DNA of 64,000 nt from Thiobius zoothamnicola (GTDB lineage Bacteria; Pseudomonadota; Gammaproteobacteria; Chromatiales; Chromatiaceae): NCBI GenBank assembly GCA_963678215.1, contig OY782758.1, forward strand, positions 930,001 to 994,000, given 5' to 3'. Shown in pieces: positions 1-9,798 of the stretch; the stretch's first letter is position 1; each line of letters starts with the position of its first letter. Position numbers and translations under genes: made by a program. Below the pieces are notes generated by a model. The model saw only the letters and a program-made list of their open reading frames with translations, was not told the origin of the DNA and ran no database searches.

Positions 1-846
1 CTCAGCGCCGAGGTAGCGACCGTATTGAATATTTCAGCCGATCACATGGATCGCTACTCCAGTCTGCAAGCTTATGCGGCGGTGAAATCGACTGTGCTAA
101 AAGATGCCAGGTTGGGTCTTTACAATCTGGATGATGCACGAGTGATGGCGATGTCCGGTTCGGACGATGCCCGTTTTTTCACCTTGAATGAACCACGCGA
201 CGCCAAAACCTTTGGTATCCGTCAACGCAACAATGCCGAATGGCTGGCGCATGGCAAGCGCAACCTGCTACCGGTCAATCAGTTATTGATGCCGGGTAAG
301 CACAATCAGGCGAACGCGCTCGCCAGTCTGGCAATTGGCGCGGCCATCGGTTGTGATGAATCGGCCATGTTAGCAATCTTGCGCACCTTCCCCGGTTTGC
401 CGCACCGCACCCGGTTCGTTGCCGGGATCGACGGAGTGCGTTGGTACAACGACAGCAAAGCCACCAATGTCGGTGCAACGGCGGCGGCGCTGTTGGGAAT
501 GCATCAACCGGATCACGCCAACCGGGCAGTGGTCATTTTAGGGGGTATTTGCAAGGACGGTGATTTCACCCCATTGACCGAGGTGTTGCGCAAATGCGCG
601 CGTGGCGTGGTGTTGTTCGGTCAGGATACACCGCAAATCGCGCCGCATGTGCCGAGTGAATGCCAAACCAGCCAGGCCAACAGCTTGACCGAAGCCATTG
701 ACCAGGCCGCGAAAATGGCCCTGCCGGGTGATCATGTGCTGCTTTCGCCAGCTTGCGCCAGTTTTGATCACTTTCAAAACTATCGGGATCGCGGCAATCA
801 ATTCACCCGTCTGGTTCAGCAACGGACGGAAAAGGCGGCAGTATGA
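1..846 (+). CDS. murD: UDP-N-acetylmuramoylalanine--D-glutamate ligase, 3' part (5' end outside window)
   Basis: Cytoplasmic Mur ligase that adds D-glutamate to UDP-MurNAc-L-Ala using ATP. The reading frame is open from base 1, so the gene enters from upstream and only the last 281 codons are seen. Visible family motifs are N-I-S-A-D-H-M-D-R-Y at the start (central ATPase domain), GKHNQANALA, and the C-terminal-domain segments LPHRT, WYNDSKATN, GG(I)CKDGDF and LLSPACASFDHF, all as in E. coli MurD. The N-terminal UDP-binding domain and P-loop are missing only because of the window edge. The stop overlaps the ftsW start (ATGA), so the two are probably translationally coupled within the dcw operon. 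Confidence 0.97.
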   Translation, partial: LSAEVATVLNISADHMDRYSSLQAYAAVKSTVLKDARLGLYNLDDARVMAMSGSDDARFFTLNEPRDAKTFGIRQRNNAEWLAHGKRNLLPVNQLLMPGKHNQANALASLAIGAAIGCDESAMLAILRTFPGLPHRTRFVAGIDGVRWYNDSKATNVGATAAALLGMHQPDHANRAVVILGGICKDGDFTPLTEVLRKCARGVVLFGQDTPQIAPHVPSECQTSQANSLTEAIDQAAKMALPGDHVLLSPACASFDHFQNYRDRGNQFTRLVQQRTEKAAV

Positions 847-2021
847 CGGCAGCATCACACAAAACCCAGAACAAAGCATTGGTCAAACGCCAAGCCGCAT
901 CAACCAACCCGGGAGACTGGGATCAAACGCTGTTCGCCGCCAGTCTGACACTGGTTGGATTCGGCATCATTATGGTGGCATCCAGTTCGATGCATTTGAG
1001 CAATGGCATTCCTTACCTGCAACGTCATTTACTGGCGTTGGCGATTGGCATCGTCGCTGCTCTGGCGATTTACCGTACGCCATCCACCTGGTGGTATAAA
1101 AGCAGCCTCTGGCTCTATGTCGCCGGGCTGATCCTGCTCGGCTTGGTCTACGTCCCAGGCTTGGGCTATAGCGCCAATGGCGCGCAACGCTGGATTCAAA
1201 TCGCCGGGTTCACCATTCAGGGCGGCGAATTGATGAAACTGTTTGTGGTGCTGTACCTGGCCGGTTATCTGATGCGCCGCCAGGATGAAATCGCGTTCAG
1301 CTTATGGGGCTTCGTAAAGCCGCTGGCGATGTTATTGGCACCTTGCATATTGCTGCTCCTGCAACCGGATTTCGGCGCGATCGCATTATTATTGATCATC
1401 ACTTTTTTGCTGTTGCTGCTGGCTGGTGCTTCATTACGTTGGTTGTTGGTGTTATTCGTCACGACCGTCGGCACGCTCGCCGCCATGATCGTGCTGTCGC
1501 CTTATCGCATGCAACGTATCACCAGCTTCACCAATCCCTGGAACGATCCACAAGGCACGGATTATCAACTGAGCAATGCATTGATTGCATTTGGCCGTGG
1601 CGAGTGGACCGGTGTCGGCCTGGGCAACGGCATTCAGAAGCAATCCTATCTGCCGGAGGCGCATACCGATTTCGTCATGGCGGTGATCGGCGAAGAGTTC
1701 GGCTTGCTCGGCACTTTGGTGGTGATCGGGTTGTTCAGCCTGATTATCTGGCGCGCCTTCCTGATCGGTGCTGACGCCAGACGGCGCCATGAGGTATACG
1801 CTTCTTTGGTCGCCTACGGCCTGGGCATCTGGCTTGGCTTGCAAGCTTTTATGAATATTGGCGTCAATATGGGACTGCTGCCGACCAAAGGCTTTCCCCT
1901 GCCCTTCCTCAGCTATGGCAACAACAGCCTGATCGTCAGTATCATCACCATCGCCATGCTGTTGCGCCTGCATCAGGAGAACAGCGCTTCAACCCACAAC
2001 AAGCGGAAAAAACGCCGATGA
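843..2021 (+). CDS. ftsW: Lipid II polymerase / divisome SEDS protein FtsW
   Basis: Polytopic inner-membrane SEDS-family glycosyltransferase that polymerises lipid II at the septum with its cognate PBP. The 392-residue protein has a charged cytoplasmic N-terminus of about 30 residues, then around ten hydrophobic segments. The central signatures LQPDFGA and GVGLGNGIQKQ..LPEAHTDFV, and GVNMGLLPTKGFPLPFLSYG near the end, are diagnostic. The last motif reads SYGNNS where many FtsW proteins have SYGGSS; I treat this as natural variation. It overlaps murD and murG by 4 bases each. Placement between murD and murG identifies it as FtsW rather than RodA. Confidence 0.97.
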   Translation: MTAASHKTQNKALVKRQAASTNPGDWDQTLFAASLTLVGFGIIMVASSSMHLSNGIPYLQRHLLALAIGIVAALAIYRTPSTWWYKSSLWLYVAGLILLGLVYVPGLGYSANGAQRWIQIAGFTIQGGELMKLFVVLYLAGYLMRRQDEIAFSLWGFVKPLAMLLAPCILLLLQPDFGAIALLLIITFLLLLLAGASLRWLLVLFVTTVGTLAAMIVLSPYRMQRITSFTNPWNDPQGTDYQLSNALIAFGRGEWTGVGLGNGIQKQSYLPEAHTDFVMAVIGEEFGLLGTLVVIGLFSLIIWRAFLIGADARRRHEVYASLVAYGLGIWLGLQAFMNIGVNMGLLPTKGFPLPFLSYGNNSLIVSIITIAMLLRLHQENSASTHNKRKKRR

Positions 2022-3097
2022 AAAAAATTATCGTGATGGCGGGCGGCACTGGCGGTCATGTGTTTCCAGCCCTGGCGGTCGCACAGGCATTACGCGAACA
2101 AGGGCATGATGTGACCTGGCTGGGTTCGCCAGACAGTTTCGAGTTGCGCCTGGTGCCGCAACATGATTTCATTATCGATACCATTGATGCATTCCGTCTG
2201 CGCGGCCAAAACAAGCTGACCTTGTTGCTGGCACCATACCGTTTGCTGCGCGCGCTCTGGCAGGCGCGCTCAGTGCTCAAACAACGCAAACCCCAACTGG
2301 CACTGGGCATGGGCGGTTTCGCCGCCGGTCCGGGCGGTTTGATGGCGCGCTGGCTGGGCATCCCTTTGGTGATCCACGAACAAAACGCCCTACCCGGCTT
2401 GACCAACCGCTATCTGGCGCGTTTGGCAACCCGTGTTTTGCAGGCTTTTCCACACAGCTTCGCGGCCCGTTATCAGGCCGAGGCGGTCGGCAATCCAGTG
2501 CGCGCTGAAATCGCGGCTCTGCCTGAGCCACAAGAACGCCTGGCCGGACGCGATCCAACACAACCCATCAACTTATTAATTATCGGCGGTTCACAAGGTG
2601 CGCAAGCGCTGAACGAAACCGTCCCGCAGGCGCTGGCTTTGCTCGAACCGGCGCACAGACCCAAAGTCCGCCACCAAGCCGGGCGCGGCAAAACCGACGC
2701 GACTGAATCAGTTTATCAACAGACTGGCGTTGAAGCGCAAGTGCTGGAGTTCATTCACGATATGCCACGCGCTTACGAACAGGCTGATCTGGTGATTTGC
2801 CGCAGCGGTGCTTTAACGGTCTCCGAACTGGCCGCCGCCGGGGCCGCCGCGATTCTGGTGCCTTTCCCGTTTGCGGTGGATGATCACCAGACACGCAATG
2901 GTGCTTATCTGGCCGATGCCAACGCAGCACGTCTGGTCGCGCAAAACGCATTAACGCCGGATCGATTGGCTGGGCTGATTCGTGAACTCAGCTCAGATCG
3001 CGCGCAATTGCAACAGATGGCGACCAAAGCACGTGAACTCGCGATACCCGGCTCAGCGCGTCGCGTTGCGTCAATTTGTCTGGAGGTCGCGGCATGA
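2018..3097 (+). CDS. murG: UDP-GlcNAc:lipid I N-acetylglucosaminyltransferase MurG
   Basis: Peripheral inner-membrane GT28 enzyme that turns lipid I into lipid II. At 359 residues it is the normal length. The N-terminal glycine-rich loop GGTGGHVFPALAVA lies at about residues 9-22, followed by LGMGGFAAGPGG and the HEQNALPGLTNR motif. The C-terminal Rossmann domain contains IIGGSQGAQALN and the UDP-GlcNAc-binding stretch CRSGALTVSELAAAG..AILVPFPFAVDDHQ. It starts inside the ftsW stop codon and its own stop overlaps the murC start. Confidence 0.98.
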   Translation: MKKIIVMAGGTGGHVFPALAVAQALREQGHDVTWLGSPDSFELRLVPQHDFIIDTIDAFRLRGQNKLTLLLAPYRLLRALWQARSVLKQRKPQLALGMGGFAAGPGGLMARWLGIPLVIHEQNALPGLTNRYLARLATRVLQAFPHSFAARYQAEAVGNPVRAEIAALPEPQERLAGRDPTQPINLLIIGGSQGAQALNETVPQALALLEPAHRPKVRHQAGRGKTDATESVYQQTGVEAQVLEFIHDMPRAYEQADLVICRSGALTVSELAAAGAAAILVPFPFAVDDHQTRNGAYLADANAARLVAQNALTPDRLAGLIRELSSDRAQLQQMATKARELAIPGSARRVASICLEVAA

Positions 3098-4515
3098 ATA
3101 ATCCATACAATCCACGCTATGCTGCCGAGGCGATGGGGCGGATGCGCCAATTGCATTTTGTTGGCATTGGCGGTGCTGGCATGAACGGCATTGCGCAAGT
3201 GATGTTGAATCTGGGCTACCGCATCAGTGGTTCCGATTTGCGCGCAAATGCGCCGATCCAACGCTTGCGCGAACAGGGCGCGACGATTCATATCGGCCAT
3301 GCCGCCGAACACATTGCGCAGGCCGATGCGGTGATCATCTCCAGCGCGGTGGCGCAAGACAATCCGGAAGTGGTCGCCGCGCGCGAAGCGCGGGTTCCGG
3401 TGGTGCCGCGCGCCGAAATGCTCGCCGAGATCATGCGCTTCCGCTATGGCATCGCGGTCGCTGGCACGCACGGCAAAACCACCACCACCAGTCTGATCGC
3501 CAGCCTGTTAATCGATGGTGGTCTGGATCCGACGTATGTGATCGGCGGTCGCTTGAACGCGGCAGGCAATCATGCGCACCTGGGTGAGGGCGAAGTGCTG
3601 GTCGCCGAAGCCGATGAAAGTGATGCCTCTTTCTTGTATCTGCAACCCATGCTGGCAGTGGTGACCAATGTGGATGAAGACCACATGATCACCTATGGCG
3701 GCGAATTCGCCCGCCTGCGCGCCGCCTTCCTCGAATTTTTACACCACCTACCCTTCTACGGTATGGCGGTGCTATGCCTGGATGATGCGAATGTGCGCGG
3801 CTTGTTGCCGGAAGTGACCCGGCGTGTCACCACTTATGGTTTCAGTGCAGATGCTGATGTACGCGCATCCGACTGTCATCAGCAAGCAGGACGCAGCAAA
3901 TTCCGCGTAACAACCCCGATGCACGAGTCCTTCAACGTCGAGCTGTCGTTACCTGGTGAACACAATATCCTGAACGCCCTGGCCGCCATCAGCGTAGCGC
4001 TGGAATTAGGCGTGTCCATTGAAGTCATCCAACAAACCTTAAGCCAATTCCAGGGCATCGGGCGGCGTTTTGAAATACGCCACTGCGAACGCGACGGACA
4101 GATGCTAACCTTGATTGATGATTATGGTCATCATCCGCGTGAACTGGCTGCGACCCTGAGTGCAGTCCGCGCCAGTTGGCCAGATCGCCGTTTGCTGTTG
4201 GCGTTCCAACCACACCGTTATACCCGTACGCGCGATGCATTCGACGATTTCAGCAAAGTCTTGTCAGAAGCTGATGTATTGGCGTTGTGTGAGGTGTATG
4301 CCGCTGGTGAAACACCCATCGCTGGCGCGGATGGGCGCGCCCTGAGCCGCGCGATTCGCACGCGTGGCCGGGTTGATCCGATTTTTATCGATCAAATCAC
4401 CGACCTGCCAGATGCCTTGAACGAACTGACACAACCGGGCGACATCGTGCTGACCATGGGCGCAGGCGATATTGGCGCGGTCGCCAAACGATTGCCAGAG
4501 ACGTTGCAAAGATGA
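3094..4515 (+). CDS. murC: UDP-N-acetylmuramate--L-alanine ligase MurC
   Basis: First Mur ligase of the pathway; it adds L-Ala to UDP-MurNAc in the cytoplasm. I start it at the ATG at 3094, which has a TGGAGGT ribosome site about 7 bases upstream and forms the usual ATGA overlap with murG. An in-frame TTG at 3076 lies upstream of that ribosome site and is unlikely. The protein is 473 residues. It shows the nucleotide-binding N-terminus FVGIGGAGMNGIA, the P-loop GTHGKTTTTSL, the Mg-binding EADESDASFL, the HNILNALAAI motif and the C-terminal DDYGHHPRE and FQPHRYTRT motifs. Confidence 0.98.
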   Translation: MNNPYNPRYAAEAMGRMRQLHFVGIGGAGMNGIAQVMLNLGYRISGSDLRANAPIQRLREQGATIHIGHAAEHIAQADAVIISSAVAQDNPEVVAAREARVPVVPRAEMLAEIMRFRYGIAVAGTHGKTTTTSLIASLLIDGGLDPTYVIGGRLNAAGNHAHLGEGEVLVAEADESDASFLYLQPMLAVVTNVDEDHMITYGGEFARLRAAFLEFLHHLPFYGMAVLCLDDANVRGLLPEVTRRVTTYGFSADADVRASDCHQQAGRSKFRVTTPMHESFNVELSLPGEHNILNALAAISVALELGVSIEVIQQTLSQFQGIGRRFEIRHCERDGQMLTLIDDYGHHPRELAATLSAVRASWPDRRLLLAFQPHRYTRTRDAFDDFSKVLSEADVLALCEVYAAGETPIAGADGRALSRAIRTRGRVDPIFIDQITDLPDALNELTQPGDIVLTMGAGDIGAVAKRLPETLQR

Positions 4516-5387
4516 ACCTGCGCGGCAATATCAGCTATGACGAACCGATGGCCAAGCACACCAGTTGGCGGGTCGGCGGCCCGGCCCGACAATTTTATCA
4601 ACCCGTCGATGCGGGCGATTTGGCGGCCTTCATTGCGGGTCTGCCAAAGAATGAACCCATTCTATGGCTCGGACTGGGCAGCAATTTATTGGTGCGCGAT
4701 GGCGGCTTCAACGGCACAGTGATCGCCATGCAAGGCCGTTTGGCTGAAATCCAGTTAATTGAAACCAAAGCGCATGTGGGCGCAGGCGCGGCTTGCGCCA
4801 AAGTCGCCCGGAGCTGCGCGCGTGCCGGACTGGGCGGCGCCGGTTTTTTAGCCGGGATTCCAGGTACTATGGGCGGCGCATTGGCGATGAATGCGGGCGC
4901 ATTCGGCGGCGAAACCTGGCAAATCGTGCGCCAGGTCACCACGCTGGACCGCGCCGGGCGATTACACCGACGGACGCCATCCGAGTATCACATTGCATAC
5001 CGGCAAGTCAGTGGTCCAGCGGATGAAAGCTTTATCGGCTGCATCTTGGATCTGACCCCAAGTAATGCTGCGCAAGAACAGGAAGCCATTCGCGCTTTGT
5101 TGGAAAAGCGCTCAATCATTCAACCAACCGGCAAACCCAGCGGCGGCTCCACCTTCAAAAATCCACCTGGCGACCACGCCGCACGTCTGATTGAAGCAAG
5201 CGGCTTGAAAGGCTGCCGGATCGGCGGGGCCGAAGTATCGCCCAAGCATGCCAACTTCATCATCAACGCAGATGAAGCAAGCGCACTGGATATTGAACGA
5301 TTAATTGAACATTTGCAGGCTGAAGTCGAACGCCAACAAGGCATACGGCTGCAAACCGAGGTCTGCATCATAGGAGAGACCAGATGA
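4512..5387 (+). CDS. murB: UDP-N-acetylenolpyruvoylglucosamine reductase MurB
   Basis: FAD- and NADPH-dependent cytoplasmic reductase that makes UDP-MurNAc. The 291-residue protein has the FAD-binding GLGSNLLVRDGGF loop (about residues 54-66), the GAGAACAKVA and GIPGTMGGALAMNAGAFG segments, and the catalytic-region motif PSGGSTFKNP followed by IEASGLKG. That pattern and the short length resemble type II (shorter) MurB proteins rather than the longer E. coli form. It overlaps murC and ddl by 4 bases, so it is part of the same transcription unit. Confidence 0.97.
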   Translation: MNLRGNISYDEPMAKHTSWRVGGPARQFYQPVDAGDLAAFIAGLPKNEPILWLGLGSNLLVRDGGFNGTVIAMQGRLAEIQLIETKAHVGAGAACAKVARSCARAGLGGAGFLAGIPGTMGGALAMNAGAFGGETWQIVRQVTTLDRAGRLHRRTPSEYHIAYRQVSGPADESFIGCILDLTPSNAAQEQEAIRALLEKRSIIQPTGKPSGGSTFKNPPGDHAARLIEASGLKGCRIGGAEVSPKHANFIINADEASALDIERLIEHLQAEVERQQGIRLQTEVCIIGETR

Positions 5388-6316
5388 CTGAACGCACCAT
5401 TCAAGCGAGTGACTTTGGCAAAGTGGCGGTGCTGATGGGTGGTTGGGCCAACGAGCGCGAAGTTTCTTTGCACAGCGGTCAGGCAGTGCTGGACAGTCTG
5501 CGCCAATCCGGCGTGGATGCGCACCCGGTAGATATGAACCATGATCTGATGAATCAATTACAGGACTTCGACCGGGTGTTCAATGTGGTGCATGGTCGTG
5601 GCGGCGAAGACGGTCTGCTGCAAGGCGTGCTGGATTTACTACAATTACCGGCGACTGGTTCCAACCTGCTTGGTTCGGCGATTGCGATGGACAAATACCG
5701 CACCAAACTGGTCTGGCTGGGCTTAGGCTTGCCAACCCCGCGCTCTGTACTGATCGAAACAGAGGATCAACTGGCCGATGCCGCTGAACTGGGTTTTCCG
5801 TTGATGGTCAAAGCCGCGTTGGAAGGCTCCAGCATCGGCGTGGCGCGCGTTGAAAACGCCAGCCAATTACGCGACGCCTGGATTGAAGCCAGATCGTGCG
5901 ACAGCCATGTCATCGCCGAACAATGGATTGCAGGTGATGAGTACACCGCCTCCATTCTGGGCGAACAGGCACTACCACTGATCCGTCTGCAAACATCCCA
6001 TCAATTTTATGACTATGCCGCCAAATATCAGTCCGATGACACCCAGTATCTATTGCCATGCGGCCTGGATGCGATCACCGAACAGACGTTGCAAACACTC
6101 AGCCTGCGCGCCTTTGAAGCAGTCGGCGCAAGCGGCTGGGGCCGGGTTGACCTGATGTACGACGCAAACGGCCAACCCTGGTTGATTGAGGTCAACACCG
6201 TACCCGGTATGACCAGCCACAGCCTGGTGCCAATGGCGGCGGCAGCGGTCGGCATAGATTTCAACGACCTGACCTGGCGCATTCTGGCACAAACTTTGGA
6301 GCCATCCAGTCAATGA
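5384..6316 (+). CDS. ddlB: D-alanine--D-alanine ligase
   Basis: ATP-grasp ligase that makes the D-Ala-D-Ala dipeptide for MurF. The 310-residue protein has the N-terminal AVLMGGWANEREVSLHSG-like motif (about residues 14-30), VHGRGGEDGLLQG with the substrate-binding glutamate, the ATP-binding MVKAALEGSSIGV loop and the C-terminal metal/substrate motif EVNTVPGMTSHSLVP. A GGAGAG ribosome site lies just ahead of the ATG within the end of murB. Position between murB and ftsQ matches ddlB of other proteobacteria. Confidence 0.97.
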   Translation: MTERTIQASDFGKVAVLMGGWANEREVSLHSGQAVLDSLRQSGVDAHPVDMNHDLMNQLQDFDRVFNVVHGRGGEDGLLQGVLDLLQLPATGSNLLGSAIAMDKYRTKLVWLGLGLPTPRSVLIETEDQLADAAELGFPLMVKAALEGSSIGVARVENASQLRDAWIEARSCDSHVIAEQWIAGDEYTASILGEQALPLIRLQTSHQFYDYAAKYQSDDTQYLLPCGLDAITEQTLQTLSLRAFEAVGASGWGRVDLMYDANGQPWLIEVNTVPGMTSHSLVPMAAAAVGIDFNDLTWRILAQTLEPSSQ

Positions 6317-7074
6317 GTGCGCGACGCGCCAGGAATCCATGGCTTAAAATACTGATACTGTGCTTAATCGGTAGCGGTATTACTGCGTTATGGTATGGTT
6401 ATTCCAATACCACTGATCCATGGCCGATCAACAAGATCAAAATCCATGGTGATTTCGCGCATCTGGATACGTATAAGCTGAATCAACAAATCACTGATAG
6501 CATTCATGGCGGATTTTTCAACGCCGATATCGCCAACATTCGGGCCTGGTTGTTGAATCAAGCCTGGATAAAAGACGCCCGTATCCGGCGCGTCTGGCCG
6601 GATACACTGCAAATCCATATCACTGAGCAACGCCCTATCGCCTATTGGCTGCGCAGTGACGGCGAACCTGCGCTGGTTAATCCATCCGGCGAAATTTTCC
6701 GACCGGCGGCCAATCCGGATATACCCCATCTGCCAGTGCTCAAGGGCGCGACAGACAAGGTTCCCTTAGTCGCACATTTTTACGCTTTAATACATACCGA
6801 TGCTATGCGACATAAGTTACGAATCACACAATTACACCTCAACCAACGGCAGGAATGGCGCGTGCATTTCAGTAATGGGTTAAAGCTGATGCTGGGTCAG
6901 GCTGAACACCAGCGGCGTTGGCGCAACTTTATGCATATCTATGCTGATCTGACCACCTATGGCGAGCCACAACAGATTGACATGCGCTATGCGCATGGCG
7001 TCGCCGTACGTTGGCGAAATCATTCGCCAGCCCATGCCGACGCGTCATCACATCACTATGAAGGTAAAAGTTAA
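6313..7074 (+). CDS. ftsQ: Cell division protein FtsQ
   Basis: Bitopic inner-membrane divisome protein that bridges cytoplasmic and periplasmic parts of the septal ring with FtsB and FtsL. It has a short basic N-terminus, one hydrophobic segment at about residues 11-28, a POTRA domain beginning INKIKIHGDF (about residue 42), the motif DARIRRVWPDTLQIHITEQRPIAYW, and a periplasmic FtsQ domain. At 253 residues it is typical. It overlaps ddlB by 4 bases and shares one base with the ftsA start (TAATG). Confidence 0.95.
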   Translation: MSARRARNPWLKILILCLIGSGITALWYGYSNTTDPWPINKIKIHGDFAHLDTYKLNQQITDSIHGGFFNADIANIRAWLLNQAWIKDARIRRVWPDTLQIHITEQRPIAYWLRSDGEPALVNPSGEIFRPAANPDIPHLPVLKGATDKVPLVAHFYALIHTDAMRHKLRITQLHLNQRQEWRVHFSNGLKLMLGQAEHQRRWRNFMHIYADLTTYGEPQQIDMRYAHGVAVRWRNHSPAHADASSHHYEGKS

Positions 7075-8309
7075 TGGCTGCGAAAAACGATAAACACATT
7101 ATCGTCGGACTCGATATCGGCACATCCAAGGTGGTCGCCATCGTCGGGGAAGTCAAGGAAGATGGCGTACTGGAGATTATCGGCCTGGGTTCAAACCCTT
7201 CCAACGGCCTGAAAAAGGGCGTGGTGGTTGACATCGAATCCACCGTGCAATCGATTCAGCGCGCCGTGGAGGAGGCCGAACTGATGTCCGGCATGGAAAT
7301 CACATCCGTCTACGCCGGTATCGCAGGCAGCCACATTGAAAGCGTGAATTCCAACGGCGTCGTGGCAATTAAGGAACGCGAAGTCACCAGCGCGGATGTC
7401 AACCGGGTGATTGAATCCGCGCGCGCGATCGCCATTCCGGCGGATCGCGAGGTGCTGCACATCCTGCCGCAGGAATTCATCATTGATCATCAGGAAGGCA
7501 TCCAGTCGCCGATCGGCATGTCCGGCATTCGTCTGGAGGTCAAAGTACACATTGTGACCTGCGCGGCCAGCGCTTCGCAAAACATCATCAAATGCATCCA
7601 GCGTTGCGGACTTGAAGTCAAAGGGTTGGTATTGGAACAACTGGCTTCCAGCTATGCCGTCCTGGAGCAGGACGAAAAAGAACTCGGGGTATGCTTGGCG
7701 GATATTGGCGGCGGCACCACGGACATCGCCATCTTTTCGCACGGCTCAATCCGCTATACTGGCGTCATCCCCATCGCCGGACACCAGGTCACCAACGACA
7801 TCGCCGTCGCCTTACGCACGCCCATGCAACATGCCGAGGAGATCAAACGTAAATATGCCTGCGCACTGGCCCAACTGGCCGGACCGGACGAAGAAATCGA
7901 AGTACCAAGCATCGGCGAACGTCCGCCGCGCCGCTCATCGCGCCAAACCCTGGCTCAAGTGGTCGAGCCGCGCTACGATGAACTCTTGAATCTGGTGCAG
8001 AATGAATTACGGCGTTCCGGGTTTGAGGATTTGGTCGCAGGCGGCATTGTGCTGACCGGCGGCAGTTCACGCATGGAAGGTCTGATTGAACTGGCCGAAG
8101 ATATTTTCAGCATGCCAGTGCGCCTCGGCATTCCACGCAATGTCGCTGGCTTAAGCAGCGTGGTGAATAACCCGATCTACGCCACGGGTGTGGGCTTGCT
8201 GGCGTACGCCCAACAAGAACACCATGAAGGCGCTGTTGAAAACAGCGTGGACGATCATGCCCAACCCACTTGGCAACGCATCAGAAACTGGTTTAGCGGT
8301 AATTTTTAA
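7074..8309 (+). CDS. ftsA: Cell division protein FtsA
   Basis: Actin-like ATPase that tethers FtsZ to the membrane and recruits later divisome proteins. The 411-residue protein has the phosphate-1 motif GLDIGTSKVVAIVGE (about residues 13-27), a 1C domain region, the phosphate-2 motif LADIGGGTTDIAI and the adenosine motif VLTGGSSRMEG. The extreme C-terminus WQRIRNWFSGNF is the expected amphipathic membrane-targeting helix. It is the last gene of the tightly overlapping dcw run; a 304-base gap follows before ftsZ. Confidence 0.98.
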   Translation: MAAKNDKHIIVGLDIGTSKVVAIVGEVKEDGVLEIIGLGSNPSNGLKKGVVVDIESTVQSIQRAVEEAELMSGMEITSVYAGIAGSHIESVNSNGVVAIKEREVTSADVNRVIESARAIAIPADREVLHILPQEFIIDHQEGIQSPIGMSGIRLEVKVHIVTCAASASQNIIKCIQRCGLEVKGLVLEQLASSYAVLEQDEKELGVCLADIGGGTTDIAIFSHGSIRYTGVIPIAGHQVTNDIAVALRTPMQHAEEIKRKYACALAQLAGPDEEIEVPSIGERPPRRSSRQTLAQVVEPRYDELLNLVQNELRRSGFEDLVAGGIVLTGGSSRMEGLIELAEDIFSMPVRLGIPRNVAGLSSVVNNPIYATGVGLLAYAQQEHHEGAVENSVDDHAQPTWQRIRNWFSGNF

Positions 8310-8613
8310 CTCAAAAATCAGTAAAAAAGCACGATTTCACCACAGACTCTGGGAAATATTGAGACATATCACTAAAATCAAACGATGAAGGGAAATTTTA
8401 TTTCCTTTGCCTGGGAAACATCATCAAAATGTCCGCCACAGGTAAGATAGAATATGTTGAGTGATTCATACAAAACCCAATGTCGTATTTAACCAGATTT
8501 AGATCCTCAGCAAGGGTATAAACCCGACTGGGAATTAAGATTAAAACGTTGGTCACAGGATTCCATGAAATTTCAGGTAATAAGCAAGATAACGCAGATT
8601 ACGGGGGTACATT
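8310..8613 (+). other. ftsA-ftsZ intergenic region
   Basis: A 304-base gap inside an otherwise overlapping gene run. It is more AT-rich than its flanks and in other proteobacteria this position carries ftsZ promoters. I could not find a convincing paired -35/-10 at proper spacing. The end holds a GGGGGT ribosome site about 6 bases before the ftsZ ATG. No small ORF of note was seen. Confidence 0.5.
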
Positions 8614-9798
8614 ATGTTTGAGTTGATGGATGTTGATACGCAAAACGCAGTCATCAAAGTCATCGGCGTTGGCGGCGGTGGCGGCAACGCAGTGCACCAC
8701 ATGCTGAAATCAAACCTGGAAGGTGTCGATTTCATCTGCGCCAATACTGACGCCCAGGCGCTAAGCGGCACAGAAGTGCAGACGGCACTCCAACTCGGTT
8801 CCAACGTCACGCGGGGCTTGGGCGCAGGCGCCAACCCGGAACGCGGCCATCAAGCAGCGCAGGAAGATCGGGATCGCATCGCCGAGGTGCTGGAAGGTGC
8901 TGATATGGTGTTCATCACCGCTGGTATGGGCGGCGGCACAGGCACAGGAGCCACGCCAGTCATCGCCGAAATCGCCCGGGAATTGGGCATCCTGACCGTC
9001 GCGGTCGTAACCAAGCCCTTCGCATTTGAAGGCGCAAAACGTATGCGCATCGCCGAAGCCGGCATTACCGCATTAAGCGAAAGAGTGGATTCATTAATCA
9101 CGATACCGAATGAAAAATTGCTCTCGGTGTTGGGCGAAGCCACGTCACTGCTGGACGCCTTCAAAACCGCCAATGACGTACTGTACAATGCTGTGCAAGG
9201 CATCTCTGAACTGATCACCCGCCCGGGTTTGATTAATGTGGACTTTGCGGATGTGCGCACCGTCATGTCAGAAATGGGCGAAGCCATGATGGGCAGCGGA
9301 TTCGCCAAAGGTGACAATCGTGCCCGCGAAGCGGCGGAAATGGCGATTCGCAGTCCTTTGCTGGAAGATATCAATCTGGCCGGCGCAAAAGGTCTGCTGG
9401 TCAACATTACCTCTGGTATGGACATGTCGATTGGCGAATTCGACCAGGTTGGCAACACCATCAAAGAATTCGCGGACGACGACGCCACCGTGGTTATCGG
9501 CACCGTTATTGATACTGAAATGATTGAAGAAATGCGCGTCACCGTCGTCGCGACGGGCATAACGCCGACAACGCCAAACACCGATCAGCCCCGGGAACGT
9601 GTGATTGATGAACTAAGACCGGTGCGTATGAAACGGGCGGCGGCTGAGCAGCAAGCTGAACAAAACCTGAAGGAAGTCCCAAAAACCCAGGAAGATAAAG
9701 TCCCTGCGCTGGACGCGCGTAATTATGTCGGCGCGGCGCAGGATAAAGATATGGAATATCTCGATATACCCGCCTTTCTGAGGCGGCAAGCCGATTGA
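8614..9798 (+). CDS. ftsZ: Cell division GTPase FtsZ
   Basis: Tubulin homologue that forms the Z ring. The 394-residue protein shows the N-terminal IKVIGVGGGGGNAV, the tubulin signature GGGTGTGATPVIAEIA (about residues 108-123), and the T7-loop region VDFADVRTVMS. The variable linker (about residues 320-380) is charged. The C-terminal peptide YLDIPAFLRRQ is the conserved binding site for FtsA and ZipA. It is preceded by a G-rich ribosome site and followed after 120 bases by lpxC. Confidence 0.99.
   Translation: MFELMDVDTQNAVIKVIGVGGGGGNAVHHMLKSNLEGVDFICANTDAQALSGTEVQTALQLGSNVTRGLGAGANPERGHQAAQEDRDRIAEVLEGADMVFITAGMGGGTGTGATPVIAEIARELGILTVAVVTKPFAFEGAKRMRIAEAGITALSERVDSLITIPNEKLLSVLGEATSLLDAFKTANDVLYNAVQGISELITRPGLINVDFADVRTVMSEMGEAMMGSGFAKGDNRAREAAEMAIRSPLLEDINLAGAKGLLVNITSGMDMSIGEFDQVGNTIKEFADDDATVVIGTVIDTEMIEEMRVTVVATGITPTTPNTDQPRERVIDELRPVRMKRAAAEQQAEQNLKEVPKTQEDKVPALDARNYVGAAQDKDMEYLDIPAFLRRQAD

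Noticed and set aside
3076..3093. Upstream TTG start for murC
   Set aside because: The ribosome site lies between this codon and ATG 3094, which also gives the ATGA overlap seen along the whole cluster.
8400..8500. Promoter for ftsZ in the ftsA-ftsZ gap
   Set aside because: TTGAGT and nearby AT-rich hexamers exist but none pair at 16-18 bases with a good -10.
8850..9581. 243-codon open frame antisense to ftsZ
   Set aside because: It lies wholly within ftsZ, its product is low-complexity Ser/Ala/Ile-rich and matches no family; a codon-bias shadow.
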